Source: Clostridium bornimense (GTDB lineage: Bacteria > Bacillota > Clostridia > Clostridiales > Clostridiaceae). Taken from it: a stretch of DNA of 64,000 bases. The notes under the pieces were generated by a model. The model had not been told where the DNA came from, made no database searches, and saw only the letters and a list, made by a program, of their open reading frames with translations. A program made the position numbers and the translations under genes. Shown piece after piece: positions 24,651 to 33,647 of the stretch. The stretch covers positions 1 to 64,000 of the forward strand of contig NZ_JAHLOD010000007.1 of the NCBI RefSeq assembly GCF_018917145.1, given 5' to 3'. Every line of letters begins with the position of its first letter. The first letter of the stretch is position 1.

Positions 24651-25109
24651 ATGATATTATATCATGCGAGTGGAGAAGTTGTTGAATTTCCTGAAATAAG
24701 GAAATGTAGATATACAAAAGATTTTTCATGGGGATTTTATTGTACTAATAATTCCGAACAAGCAAAAAAATGGGCTAAAAGAAATAGAGATTTTCCAACA
24801 ATTAATTATTATAAGTTTGAAGAAAAAGAAAATTTAAAAATATTAAAATTTAATGAAATGACAGATGAATGGCTTGATTTCATAGCAGAATGTCGTAATG
24901 GATTAGTGCATGATTATGATATTGTAGAAGGCCCTATGGCTGATGATACTGTTTGGAATTATGTTAATGATTTTCTAGCAGGTGATATATCAAGAAATGT
25001 ATTTTGGGAACTCGCAAAATTTAAGCATCCAACACATCAAATCAGTTTTCATACATTAAAAGCGTTAGATTGCTTAAAGTTTGAAAGGAGTGAAGTATTA
25101 GATGAATGA
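24651..25109 (+). CDS. DUF3990 protein, second ADP-ribosyltransferase-like candidate toxin
   Basis: A 152-residue relative of the protein at 17967, ATG after AAGGAGAC. It conserves MILYHASGEVVEFPEIR, the aromatic-rich DFSWGFYCTNNSEQAKKWAK, and DEWLDFIAECRNGLVHDYDI followed by GPMADDTVWN. Overall identity with the first copy is low, so the two loci are old paralogues or separate acquisitions. It overlaps the next gene by 8 nt, indicating translational coupling. Activity is inferred from fold family and arrangement. Confidence 0.7.
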   Translation: MILYHASGEVVEFPEIRKCRYTKDFSWGFYCTNNSEQAKKWAKRNRDFPTINYYKFEEKENLKILKFNEMTDEWLDFIAECRNGLVHDYDIVEGPMADDTVWNYVNDFLAGDISRNVFWELAKFKHPTHQISFHTLKALDCLKFERSEVLDE

Positions 25110-25548
25110 AGAGGAGAAAAATGATTTGTTTTATGTATGTTCATTAATAGAATTTTTAGGGAGAAAGACAAAAAATCATAGAAGTGATATTGTTAAGATA
25201 TTAGGCATTAAAGAACTTAACAGGCAAATGTCTTTAGCAGAAGTTAATCATTGTCTTTCATTTGACCAGGTATCAGATGAATTAATAGAGTATTTTAATA
25301 TAAAAGATGGGGATTTTGATTCAGTTAAATTATGTAAATATACAGTTCCAAGTTTTTTGAGTATTGGTAAAGAGTATCAAAGGCTTATTATAGATGTAAG
25401 AAAAGAAAAAGAGGATATTGTTGATGTACTTTATAATGTGTTTACATCATTTATAAGTGATGAAATTTCAGATTTTAATTCATCTGTATATTATAGTAGT
25501 CCTGAGTATTTAAAATATAGTTATCTTGAAGGTAAATTGCTTACATAA
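25102..25548 (+). CDS. candidate antitoxin partner of the second DUF3990 protein
   Basis: A 148-residue acidic helical protein; its ATG lies inside the end of the DUF3990 gene, with AAAGGAG 12-18 nt before it. It begins NEEEKNDLFYVCSLIEFLGR and contains KNHRSDIVKILGIKELNR and SFDQVSDELIEYFNI. It is twice as long as the DUF3791 proteins of the first locus; I recall similar proteins next to DUF3990 but do not have a reliable family name. The C-terminal half, rich in Asp, Glu and Tyr, could be the neutralising part. Confidence 0.55.
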   Translation: MNEEEKNDLFYVCSLIEFLGRKTKNHRSDIVKILGIKELNRQMSLAEVNHCLSFDQVSDELIEYFNIKDGDFDSVKLCKYTVPSFLSIGKEYQRLIIDVRKEKEDIVDVLYNVFTSFISDEISDFNSSVYYSSPEYLKYSYLEGKLLT

Positions 25549-25551
25549 TGA

Positions 25552-25580
25552 GAAAGTTAGTACACTTTTACTAGCTTTTT
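25552..25580. terminator. terminator of second DUF3990 locus (R2 copy d)
   Basis: AAAGTTAGTA-CACTTT-TACTAGCTTTTTA. Same stem as behind the first DUF3990 operon. Confidence 0.75.
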
Positions 25581-25778
25581 ATTTTTATTAAATTTTATAG
25601 ATAAAGTTTACTTACAAACATCAGATGAATTAATAAACAAAATTTGTTATTATATTTTATGTAATAGTAAAATGATTTAAAATTTAGACGTAACTATCAT
25701 TATAGTATTGAAATGTTAAGTATTATGTTAGGTTGAAATGAGAATGTAAGTACATGAGATATAAAGGGGTGATAAGTA

Positions 25779-26549
25779 GTGGTAAAAAAAGTTGAGAATA
25801 CAAAGCAGGTTGAACATATTTTTGATGATTGTGAAGATACTATTGTTTGGTCATGCTTACAGGGAGTTATGGGAGAAGTCTATGTGGACAATGAGAAAAA
25901 TCCAACTTCATCAATGGCTATACTTGGAGATTTTATTTTCTTTGCTGGAGAACCAAAAGAAGAAATAGTTTTATATAAACCTGAGAGCTGTAAACAGGAT
26001 TTTATAATCATGGTTCCTACAAATGATAGTTGGGGAGAATGCATTGAGCAATGTTATAAAGATAAAGCTAAAAAAGTATGTCGCTATGCTACTAAAAAAG
26101 AACCCAATATATTTGATAAAAAGAAGTTAGAGCAAATAGTAGATACATTACCGCAGGATTATGAAATGAAATTAATAGATGAAGATATCTATTATAAATG
26201 TAGAGAGCAAAACTGGTGCAAAGATTTAGTATCTCAATATGAAGATTATAATTCTTATTATAATTATGGATTAGGTGTTGCTATACTAAAGGATGGAGAA
26301 TTAGTTTCAGGAGCATCGTCATACTCAAGATATGAAGGTGGAATTGAAATAGAAATTGATACAAATGAGAAATATAGAAGAAAAGGACTTGCTTATATTT
26401 GTGGAGCAAAATTGATATTGGAATGTTTAAAGAGAAATTTATACCCTAGTTGGGATGCTCAAAATAAATGGTCATTAGCGTTAGCAGAAAAACTAGGATA
26501 TCATTACAGTCATACTTATAATGCATATGAAATATGGGAGTATTTATAA
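25779..26549 (+). CDS. GNAT acetyltransferase, two-domain type
   Basis: A 256-residue protein starting at GTG with AAGGGGTG at ideal distance. The N-terminal half (about 1-125) is a degenerate GNAT-like domain and the C-terminal half carries the acetyl-CoA site IDTNEKYRRKGLAYICGAKL and a final strand NAYEIWEYL. This two-part layout fits the GNAT_acetyltran family. Substrate unknown. It is bounded by R2 terminators on both sides. Confidence 0.85.
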   Translation: MVKKVENTKQVEHIFDDCEDTIVWSCLQGVMGEVYVDNEKNPTSSMAILGDFIFFAGEPKEEIVLYKPESCKQDFIIMVPTNDSWGECIEQCYKDKAKKVCRYATKKEPNIFDKKKLEQIVDTLPQDYEMKLIDEDIYYKCREQNWCKDLVSQYEDYNSYYNYGLGVAILKDGELVSGASSYSRYEGGIEIEIDTNEKYRRKGLAYICGAKLILECLKRNLYPSWDAQNKWSLALAEKLGYHYSHTYNAYEIWEYL

Positions 26550-26552
26550 AGT

Positions 26553-26774
26553 ATGTATTACTATGAAAATATTAATAATATTAATAAGATAAAAGTAATT
26601 ACTACAAATGACAACATAGATGCAATAAAATTTTATCAAAAACGTGGTTTTGATATGATTAAAATATACCATAATGCTATTGGAGAATCACGAAAGTTGA
26701 AGCCTACAATTCCATTGATTGATAATTATGGTATACCTATAATGCATGAGATAGAATTCCAAAAATTAATTTAG
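26553..26774 (+). pseudogene. C-terminal fragment of a GNAT acetyltransferase
   Basis: A 73-codon ORF starting 3 nt after the preceding stop without a ribosome binding site. KIKVITTNDNIDAIKFYQKR followed by GFDMIKIYHNAI is motif B of a small GNAT, where the acceptor-side helix and the last strands lie. The acetyl-CoA-binding half is absent, so it cannot be active. Confidence 0.75.
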
Positions 26775-26796
26775 ATGATTAAATTTCTATAATAAT

Positions 26797-26826
26797 GAAG
26801 TTAGTACACTTGTACTAGCTTTTTAT
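26797..26826. terminator. R2 hairpin, copy e
   Basis: AAGTTAGTACA-CTTG-TACTAGCTTTTTA, directly after the GNAT fragment. Confidence 0.7.
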
Positions 26827-26843
26827 TATAGAAAAAATATTTA

Positions 26844-27308
26844 AAGACTGAAAAATTTCATACAGGATATAGACTTAAAGAAATAGAAACTAATGAAGAA
26901 CTTACCGATATAATAGAAATGCACTTTATTGAGATTCCAAAACTTTCAAATGAATCTGATGAAAAAGATATGCTTATGGCATGGACAGAATTCTTAAGAA
27001 ATCCTGAAAGTAAAAAAGTTAGAAGTCTTGAGATGAGTATAGAAGAAATAAGAGAAGCAAAGGATGAGCTTATTCGCATGAGCAATGATGAAAAACAGCG
27101 AGAAATATATGAAATGAGAGCTAAGATACTAAAAGATAAGGTAAGCGCACTAAATGAAGCTGAAAGAAAAGGGATAGAAAAAGGAATTCAGCAAGGAATT
27201 GAACAAAAAAGCATAGAAATAGCAAAGAATCTTTTAGATATACTAGACGATGAAACTATTGCAAGAAAAACAGGATTAAGTATAGATGTAATAAAAAAGT
27301 TGAGATAA
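26844..27308 (+). pseudogene. Rpn/PD-(D/E)XK nuclease-transposase family, 3' part
   Basis: The frame reads EKFHTGYRLKEIETNEELTD, then IIEMHFIEIPKLSN and AWTEFLRNPESKK, followed by a long charged coiled coil with GIEKGIQQGIEQKS and a C-terminal helix-turn-helix-like ARKTGLSIDVIKKL. This is the second half of the recombination-promoting nuclease family often annotated as putative transposase. The N-terminal catalytic part with the PD-(D/E)XK residues is missing and no start signal exists. It is the only mobile-element trace in the window. Confidence 0.8.
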
Positions 27309-27376
27309 ACTTTTTAACGGTATAAAGTGAATTATAAAAATAATCTTAATAAATAATTAAAATTATTTTTGAAATG

Positions 27377-27387
27377 TACGTGACGTA
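27377..27387. repeat. TACGTGACGTA palindrome
   Basis: Isolated copy, 69 nt after the Rpn remnant and abutting the DUF2442 remnant; preceded by TTTTTGAAATG exactly as the copy at 21115, which suggests a shared longer unit. Confidence 0.75.
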
Positions 27388-27462
27388 ACCTTTGAAAATG
27401 GTGAAGTAAGAATATTTGATATGAATCCTTATTTGGGAAAAAGGTATATTTATGCTTCCTAA
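27388..27462 (+). pseudogene. fragment resembling DUF2442
   Basis: Reads TFENGEVRIFDMNPYLGKRY and ends at TAA. The F-x-N-G-E-V-R-x-F-D-x-x-P-Y pattern is the core of the small DUF2442 proteins, often found with toxin-antitoxin partners. Start and end of the gene are missing. Confidence 0.5.
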
Positions 27463-27514
27463 AGGTTTGAAAGAGGGCATTAAAAGTTATACAGAAAAAC
27501 TAATATAAATACAA

Positions 27515-27563
27515 AAATAGTACAAGAATTATTTGATAATAAATCTTGTGCTATTTGTTTTTT
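27515..27563 (+). terminator. terminator at the end of the accessory region
   Basis: AAATAGTACAAGA pairs with TCTTGTGCTATTT around an AT-rich loop; T-run follows. Confidence 0.75.
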
Positions 27564-27681
27564 AGTATGAAATTTTTAATATCAGCTTTTATACATGTTA
27601 AATGATGTAGAGTATTTACTAAAATAGTATAGCTTTAAAGTTATAAAGAATACATTATAATGACAAATATCCACAATGTGT

Positions 27682-27710
27682 TTTACAATATTTGCTACTA
27701 GCGATATAAT
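27682..27710 (+). promoter_or_regulatory. promoter of the YczE gene
   Basis: TTTACA, 17 nt, TATAAT. The leader to the start codon at 27896 is about 180 nt and contains a hairpin. Confidence 0.6.
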
Positions 27711-27735
27711 AATATAAGAAAAAATGTTTTTTATA

Positions 27736-27775
27736 AATGCGTGAACTTTTAAGTATACGCATTCTTTAATTTTTG
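27736..27775 (+). terminator. leader hairpin before YczE gene
   Basis: AATGCGT pairs with ACGCATT, followed by CTTTAATTTTT. Lying between promoter and gene, it may act as an attenuator. The rest of 27564-27895 shows no gene. Confidence 0.4.
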
Positions 27776-27895
27776 GAAAATATAAAACTGCAAATCATGA
27801 CAAAGTTACTTTATATTAGTTCTAATTAATTGGACGTGAATTTTTAGGTTAATTAACAGATTAAAATGAAATTTTGTTGACGGGGGATGTTAATA

Positions 27896-28570
27896 ATGAG
27901 AAAAGATAATAAGTTAGTGGTGAGGCTTATTAGTTATTTTGGCGGTTTTTTAATTATGACTTTAGGGATTGCAATCTCTGTTAAATCAAATCTTGGGGTC
28001 TCACCAGTTAGTTCTATTCCATATACTATGACTTGTGTTTGGGGAGTTGAGATGGGAAAGGCTACAATTATATTTCATACAGCATTGGTAGTTATGCAGA
28101 TTTTGCTTTTGAGAAAGAATTTTAAAATAAAAAATTTATTACAGATACCAGTTGGCGTTGTTTTTGGATACTTCACAACTTTCTGCAATTATTTAATGAA
28201 TTTTATAGCAACTCCTGAAAGTATAGTTATAAGAATTTTAATGATGCTTATTAGTACATTTTTTATTGCATTTGGAATTTTTATGTATGTGCCAGCTGAT
28301 ATTATGCCCTTAGCAGGTGAAGGAGCTATGCTTGCAATTGCAGAAGTTACTAAGAAACCATTTGCAAATATTAAGCTTATATTTGATGTTTCAATGGTTG
28401 TAATTTCATTACTTACATGCCTATTTATAATACATAGTTTTGGAAGTGTTGGAATAGGAACAATTATTGCAGCTGTGTTAGTAGGAACAGAATTGAAGTG
28501 TATTACAAAATTACTTGGATCTTTAAGAAATAAAATACTTACATCTCATTATTTACAGGAAAATAGATGA
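27896..28570 (+). CDS. YczE/YitT-like multi-pass membrane protein
   Basis: A 224-residue integral membrane protein with five to six hydrophobic helices. The start at 27896 fits GGGGG 9 nt upstream. The first helix FGGFLIMTLGIAISVKSNLG and the following PVSSIPYTM are typical of the YczE/DUF6198 group. Function unknown. It opens the cluster with an IclR regulator and hydantoinase genes 73 nt and 1.1 kb downstream, so it could carry the substrate or be regulated together with it; that is inference. Confidence 0.8.
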   Translation: MRKDNKLVVRLISYFGGFLIMTLGIAISVKSNLGVSPVSSIPYTMTCVWGVEMGKATIIFHTALVVMQILLLRKNFKIKNLLQIPVGVVFGYFTTFCNYLMNFIATPESIVIRILMMLISTFFIAFGIFMYVPADIMPLAGEGAMLAIAEVTKKPFANIKLIFDVSMVVISLLTCLFIIHSFGSVGIGTIIAAVLVGTELKCITKLLGSLRNKILTSHYLQENR

Positions 28571-28643
28571 ATTAAATTGAATGAAAGAAAGTATTATGAT
28601 ATTCTATCTTCATGAAAAAAATAGCAGAGAGGGTTGAAAAATT

Positions 28644-29429
28644 TTGTTGCAAGGGGACAATGAAATAAGTAATACTATTAAACCAAAAGTAAAGTCATTA
28701 TATAAAGCCTTAAAGCTTTTGGAATATTTTGATTCAGAACATAAAGAGGTAGGAGTCACAGAACTGGCTGAGTATAGTGGCATGTTAAAAAGTTCTGTAC
28801 ATAATATTTTGCAGACTTTTGAGCAATGTGGGTATGTTACACAAAATTGTGAGACTCAGAAGTATATGTTGGGAGGAGCTGCTGTTTCTCTTTTTTCTAG
28901 ATACAAGGAATCTAGGAATTTTGATTATAGAATTACAGAATATCTTCAACAGTTAAGAGATATTTATAAAAATAATGTATATCTTGCAGAAAAAGAAGGG
29001 GATGAGGCTGTATATATTTGTTCTGAGCAGGCCTTTTATTTTCAAAAGGATTATTTGTCAAAGGCGGGAGCACGTGTACCTTTGCATTGTACTAGCGTTG
29101 GTAAGGTATTATTAGGATATTCAACTGTTAAGGAAAAAGAGGAATTTTATAAAAAAGACATAATACGTTATACAGAGAATACAATTACAGATGTAGAGGA
29201 ATTAAAGAAGGAAATGGAATATATTATCTACAGAGGATATGCAACTGGATTTGAGGAATATCGGAATGGAAGATTTTGTGTTGCTATTCCTATTGTTACA
29301 GGGGAAGATGTTGTTAGGTATTCTATTGGAATGTCATGTTTAGAACCAATATCAGACTATATGTTAAAAGAGTATCTTAGATCTTTGAGAGATGTAGGAA
29401 AGAAGATAGCTGGCATTTTAGTAGGATAA
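28644..29429 (+). CDS. IclR-family transcriptional regulator
   Basis: A 261-residue DNA-binding regulator starting at TTG; GAGAGG lies about 11 nt upstream. Residues 18-80 form the winged helix-turn-helix (SLYKALKLLEYF, GVTELAEYSGMLKSSVHNIL). Residues 95-255 form the effector domain with RVPLHCTSVGKVLLGYS and a closing GFEEYRNGRFCVAIPI. IclR proteins usually sense a small carboxylate or catabolic intermediate and control the adjacent pathway, here the hydantoinase operon. Direction (repressor or activator) is not visible. Confidence 0.93.
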   Translation: MLQGDNEISNTIKPKVKSLYKALKLLEYFDSEHKEVGVTELAEYSGMLKSSVHNILQTFEQCGYVTQNCETQKYMLGGAAVSLFSRYKESRNFDYRITEYLQQLRDIYKNNVYLAEKEGDEAVYICSEQAFYFQKDYLSKAGARVPLHCTSVGKVLLGYSTVKEKEEFYKKDIIRYTENTITDVEELKKEMEYIIYRGYATGFEEYRNGRFCVAIPIVTGEDVVRYSIGMSCLEPISDYMLKEYLRSLRDVGKKIAGILVG

Positions 29430-29454
29430 TATTATAACATATGAAATTACAGTA

Positions 29455-29497
29455 AAAGATTATTGTTCATTTTTATTGAACAATAATCTTTTATTTT
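29455..29497. terminator. terminator after iclR-type gene
   Basis: AAAAGATTATTGTTCA pairs perfectly with TGAACAATAATCTTTT, T-run follows. Confidence 0.9.
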
Positions 29498-29509
29498 TGC
29501 AAAAACTAT

Positions 29510-29538
29510 TGATTTTTACAATTTATAGTGCTATTATA
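29510..29538 (+). promoter_or_regulatory. promoter of hydantoinase operon
   Basis: TTGATT, 17 nt, TATTAT, with transcription expected from about 29545. Confidence 0.55.
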
Positions 29539-29560
29539 TATTCAACATAGATGAACAGAA

Positions 29561-29600
29561 GGGCAAAGGTGCTACTGAAAAGGTACCTTTGCCCTTTTGT
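29561..29600 (+). promoter_or_regulatory. leader hairpin, possible attenuator, of hydantoinase operon
   Basis: AGGGCAAAGGT pairs perfectly with ACCTTTGCCCT around GCTACTGAAAAGGT, and TTTTG follows. It starts about 15 nt after the expected transcription start and 110 nt before the gene, a typical attenuator place. A related GGGCAA.GGTGCT hairpin stands before the aminotransferase gene. Confidence 0.5.
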
Positions 29601-29710
29601 TATTTAAAGAGAAATTAAGAAATTCTTTTGAAATCTATTCTATGTAACATGTTAAAAAAGTTGGACGTTTTGCAAAAAAGAAAACTAGGAAGATGAAAGG
29701 AGATAATAAT

Positions 29711-31492
29711 ATGAGTAAAAAAGTTGAACCTTATTTAATGTCAGTTCTTTCAAGTCGTCTTTATAGTATAGGACTTGAAATGACTAATACTTTGATGAGA
29801 ACAGCAAGATCACAATTGATGAGCGTATGTCACGATTTATCAACTGCGATATGTGATAGGAATGGTAAAGTAATTGCATTAGCTGAAAGCATTCCTGTAC
29901 ATTGTGCCAATATGGGACTGACTGTTAGTCCATGTTTTGATCATCCAGAAGGAATTAATAAAGGAGATTTATTTTTAAATAATTCTCCATACAATGGAAA
30001 TACCCATCATGCAGATTACACATATATTGCTCCAGTATTTCATGATGGAGAGTTAATGTTCTTTGCGGTAACTAAAGGGCATCAAGCTGATATTGGTAAT
30101 ACAATTCCAAGTACTTATGTGCCAGCGGCAAAAGATATGTTTGATGAAGGTGCAATTGATTGGCCATGTATTAAGATTCAAAAGGATTATAAAGATGTTG
30201 CAGATATTATAAAGATAGCGATGATGAGAAATCGTGTTCCAGATATGTGGTATGGTGATTATCTAGCATGTGTTGGGTCCTCTAGAGTAGGTGAGAAGCG
30301 TTTAGAAGAGTTATGTAATGAATATGGTAATGATATTATTAAAGATTTTTGTGAAGCATATCAAGAGTATGGTGCAAAAAGAATGAAAGAAGAATTGAAA
30401 ACTTTGCCAAAGGGACACTATGAATATGATATTAAAGCTGATGCTATTGAAGGTGTTATTCCAGAGGTTAATATTCACATTATATGTGATACAAAACCTC
30501 TAGAAGGGATTATAGAGTTTGATTTAACTAAGAATGTTGATTCACTTCCTTGTGGATTAAATATGTGTGAAGCTACAACTCTTGCTAGTGTGGTAACAGG
30601 TGTATTAAATAGAATGCCTTGTGATATACCTTGCAATGATGGTGCAATGAGCCGTATTAAAGTTAAGATGAGAGAAGGTTGTATAGTTGGAAAAGCCAAA
30701 AGACCATATTCATCATCTATGGCTACAACTAATCTAGCTGATAGAGTAATTTCAGGGGTACAAGCACTTATGAATCAAATTACTAGTGATAAGGGTATGG
30801 CAGAAGGTGGTGCTACACAATGTCCAGCTGTTGCAGTAGTATCTGGTATAGATTGGAGAAAAAATAATGAAACTTATGTTAATCAAATATTCTGTGGAAT
30901 GACTGGAGGACCTGCAGTTAACGGATATGATGGATGGGTTACTTATCAATATCCTGTTACAGGAGGTGCTATGAACTGGAATTCAACAGAAGTTTTAGAA
31001 CAACAATATCCATTTAAAGTTATATCAGAAGAAATTTTAGAGGATTCTGTAGGGGCAGGAAAATATGATTCAGCTCCATCTTGTAAATTTGTTATGACAG
31101 CAAGAAAAGATCCCATTGTATGTGCATATTCTTGCGATGGTATTGATAATCCACCAAGAGGAGCAGAAGGTGGTTTAGACGGTCATAAAGCAGCTGCATG
31201 GAAGTATGATATCGATAAGGGAGAAGAGTCAAGAGTAGAGTTACCAGCTTTTGCAGAACCAGCAATTTCAGTAGGAGAAGCAATAGTATCAGAAAGCTCC
31301 AGTGGTGGTGGCTACGGAAATCCTTTAGAGAGAGATCCAGAGTTAGTATGTCATAGGGTACGTGAAGGATGGATTAGTAAGGAGTTTGCAAAAGAAGTTT
31401 ATGGAGTTATAGTTGATGATTCTAAGGAAAAATATTGTTCTGATGTAGAAGCTACTAAGGCTTTGAGAGAAAAGATGAAGGAAGCAATATAA
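29711..31492 (+). CDS. hyuB: hydantoinase B / oxoprolinase family subunit
   Basis: A 593-residue cytosolic protein; the ATG at 29711 has AAGGAGAT upstream and is preferred over 29693. Together with the HyuA subunit it forms ATP-dependent hydantoinases, 5-oxoprolinases or acetone carboxylase-like enzymes that open lactam or imide rings. It has the family's opening SVLSSRLYSIGLEMTNTLMR, the region DLFLNNSPYNGNTHHADYTY, and the C-terminal glycine-rich SSSGGGYGNPLERDP. Length is normal. The substrate cannot be read from sequence; N-methylhydantoin or another cyclic urea is plausible. Confidence 0.93.
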   Translation: MSKKVEPYLMSVLSSRLYSIGLEMTNTLMRTARSQLMSVCHDLSTAICDRNGKVIALAESIPVHCANMGLTVSPCFDHPEGINKGDLFLNNSPYNGNTHHADYTYIAPVFHDGELMFFAVTKGHQADIGNTIPSTYVPAAKDMFDEGAIDWPCIKIQKDYKDVADIIKIAMMRNRVPDMWYGDYLACVGSSRVGEKRLEELCNEYGNDIIKDFCEAYQEYGAKRMKEELKTLPKGHYEYDIKADAIEGVIPEVNIHIICDTKPLEGIIEFDLTKNVDSLPCGLNMCEATTLASVVTGVLNRMPCDIPCNDGAMSRIKVKMREGCIVGKAKRPYSSSMATTNLADRVISGVQALMNQITSDKGMAEGGATQCPAVAVVSGIDWRKNNETYVNQIFCGMTGGPAVNGYDGWVTYQYPVTGGAMNWNSTEVLEQQYPFKVISEEILEDSVGAGKYDSAPSCKFVMTARKDPIVCAYSCDGIDNPPRGAEGGLDGHKAAAWKYDIDKGEESRVELPAFAEPAISVGEAIVSESSSGGGYGNPLERDPELVCHRVREGWISKEFAKEVYGVIVDDSKEKYCSDVEATKALREKMKEAI

Positions 31493-31517
31493 ACTTAAAA
31501 ATAAGGAGGTAAAGAAT

Positions 31518-33638
31518 ATGTCAAAGTATGTTTGCGTAGATGTTGGCGGCACTTTTACAGATGCTGCAGTATTAGATGAAAATGGAGAAGTTAATGTATT
31601 TAAATCACCAACTACACCACATGATTGGACAGAAGGAATTCTTGGTGCTTTAAAAGTAGCATCCGAGCACTATAATCAAGATTTTGAAGACTTCTTGAAG
31701 GATATTAGTGTTGAAAATGGTGGATTGTTCACTCATGGTTCAACTATTTCAACTAATGCAATTGTTGAAAAAAGATGTGGTAAAATTGGAGTTCTTTGTA
31801 CAGAAGGATTTAGAGATGTATTTCTATTTAGAGAAGGACCAAATAAAAATCCATTTAATATGTTTCTAGACTATCCAGAACCATTTGTACCTCGTTATTT
31901 AACCCTTCCTGTAAAGGAACGTATAAATTCTGAAGGGGGAATAGATACTCCGTTGGTTGAAGAAGATGTTGTAAAACAAACTTTGAAACTAAAAGAATAT
32001 GGAGTTGAAGCAATTTGTATTTGTTTCTTATGGTCTACTGCTAATGCGGCTCATGAAAAGCGTGCTGCAGAGATTGTAAAAGAAATATGGCCAGAAGTTA
32101 CTGTTGTAACTAGTTGTGAAGTTAATCCAAGTAGCCGTGAGTATAGAAGATGGGTATCAGCAGCAATGGATGCTTCATTAAGAAAACTTATTTCTACTTA
32201 TGCAAATAACCTTAATAAAAGATTAAATGAGGAAGGTTTTATTGGAAAAGTTGGAATGCTTAATTCTGCTGGTGGTGTTATGAGTACAGCGGAAATTGTG
32301 GAAAGACCATTATATTCAGTGGATTCAGGTCCGTCTATGGCTCCAGTTTCCGGTAGAAAATATGCAATAAGTGATTTGAATGAAAAAAATGCAGTAGTTT
32401 TAGATATGGGAGGAACAACTTTTGATGTTAGTTGTGTAATTAATGGTAATATTTCTGTATCAAAAGAAGCTATTATTGGTGAAGAAATTCCTGGTATTTC
32501 TAGAGTAAATGTACATAGCATTGGTGCTGGTGGTGGAAGTATTGCATGGGTAGATAATGGAGGTATGATTCGTGTTGGACCTAGAAGTGCTGGATCTGTT
32601 CCGGGACCTGCTTGCTATAATCGTGGAGGTACATTGCCAACTGTAACAGATGCCAATTGTGTTTTAGGATATCTTAATCCAGAATTCTTTAATGATGGTC
32701 GTATGAAGTTGTATCCAGAGCTTGCTAAGGCTGCTATAAAAGAGCATGTAGCTGATCCACTTGGAATTACTGTAATGGAAGCAGCATACTCTATATGGGC
32801 AACAGTAAATGTAAATATGATTGCTGCAATTAAAGATATAACTATTTGGCAAGGAATTGACCCAAGAAGTTATGCTATGATTTCAGGTGGCGGTGCTTGT
32901 GGACTTCATGCTATTGCACTTGCAGAAGGACTTGAAATGGATAGACTTCTTATTCCAAGAACAGCAGGAGGTTTAAGTGCAGTAGGAGGAATATTTTCTG
33001 ATATTATTTCAGAGTATAATGGAAGTCTTTATACATTAACAAATAACTTCAATTTTGAAGGAACTAATAAACTTATACATGATTTAGTTCATAAAGCTAA
33101 AGAGTTCTTTGAAAGAAATAATATAACAGAGGAATATCAAAAAATTGAAGTTTACATGGAAGCACATTATCCTTTCCAAGTATACGAATTGTCAGTTGAT
33201 ATAACTGATTTCCTTGATGAAAATTATAATGTTACTGAAGAAAGCATAAAGAAGATGGAAGATGCATTCCATGCAGAGCATGAGAGAACTTTCTCTGTTA
33301 AAGATGATACTTACATAGAATGTGTTTATTGGAGAGTAAAAGCAATTGGTAAGCATGAGCGTGAAGCTGTAATTCCAGAGCAAAAGCTAAATAAAGGTGA
33401 TCTTGCTTATGAAAAGGTAAAAAATTATGACACAAGGAAAGTATACTTTAAGGAATACAATGATATAAAAGCAACTCCTGTATTTAAAGGTGATAGCTTA
33501 GTATATGGAGATATAGTTCATGGACCTGCTATTATTGAAGAACCAACTACTACTGTTGTTATTCTTCCTGGCTATCGTGCAGAGATTACCAAGTTTAATA
33601 ACTATTGTATTGAAAAAGAAAAATATATTAAGAAATAG
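31518..33638 (+). CDS. hyuA: hydantoinase A / oxoprolinase family subunit
   Basis: A 706-residue partner of HyuB, 25 nt downstream with AAGGAGG. The N-terminal VCVDVGGTFTDAAVLDENG and the central VVLDMGGTTFDVSCVING are the two phosphate-binding motifs of the ATPase fold (Hydant_A). GPACYNRGGTLPTVTDAN and VNVNMIAAIKDITIWQGIDP are strongly conserved family segments. It supplies ATP-dependent activation of the ring amide. It is full length and has no signs of decay. Co-transcription with hyuB is clear. Confidence 0.93.
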   Translation: MSKYVCVDVGGTFTDAAVLDENGEVNVFKSPTTPHDWTEGILGALKVASEHYNQDFEDFLKDISVENGGLFTHGSTISTNAIVEKRCGKIGVLCTEGFRDVFLFREGPNKNPFNMFLDYPEPFVPRYLTLPVKERINSEGGIDTPLVEEDVVKQTLKLKEYGVEAICICFLWSTANAAHEKRAAEIVKEIWPEVTVVTSCEVNPSSREYRRWVSAAMDASLRKLISTYANNLNKRLNEEGFIGKVGMLNSAGGVMSTAEIVERPLYSVDSGPSMAPVSGRKYAISDLNEKNAVVLDMGGTTFDVSCVINGNISVSKEAIIGEEIPGISRVNVHSIGAGGGSIAWVDNGGMIRVGPRSAGSVPGPACYNRGGTLPTVTDANCVLGYLNPEFFNDGRMKLYPELAKAAIKEHVADPLGITVMEAAYSIWATVNVNMIAAIKDITIWQGIDPRSYAMISGGGACGLHAIALAEGLEMDRLLIPRTAGGLSAVGGIFSDIISEYNGSLYTLTNNFNFEGTNKLIHDLVHKAKEFFERNNITEEYQKIEVYMEAHYPFQVYELSVDITDFLDENYNVTEESIKKMEDAFHAEHERTFSVKDDTYIECVYWRVKAIGKHEREAVIPEQKLNKGDLAYEKVKNYDTRKVYFKEYNDIKATPVFKGDSLVYGDIVHGPAIIEEPTTTVVILPGYRAEITKFNNYCIEKEKYIKK

Positions 33639-33647
33639 ACTTTTAAA

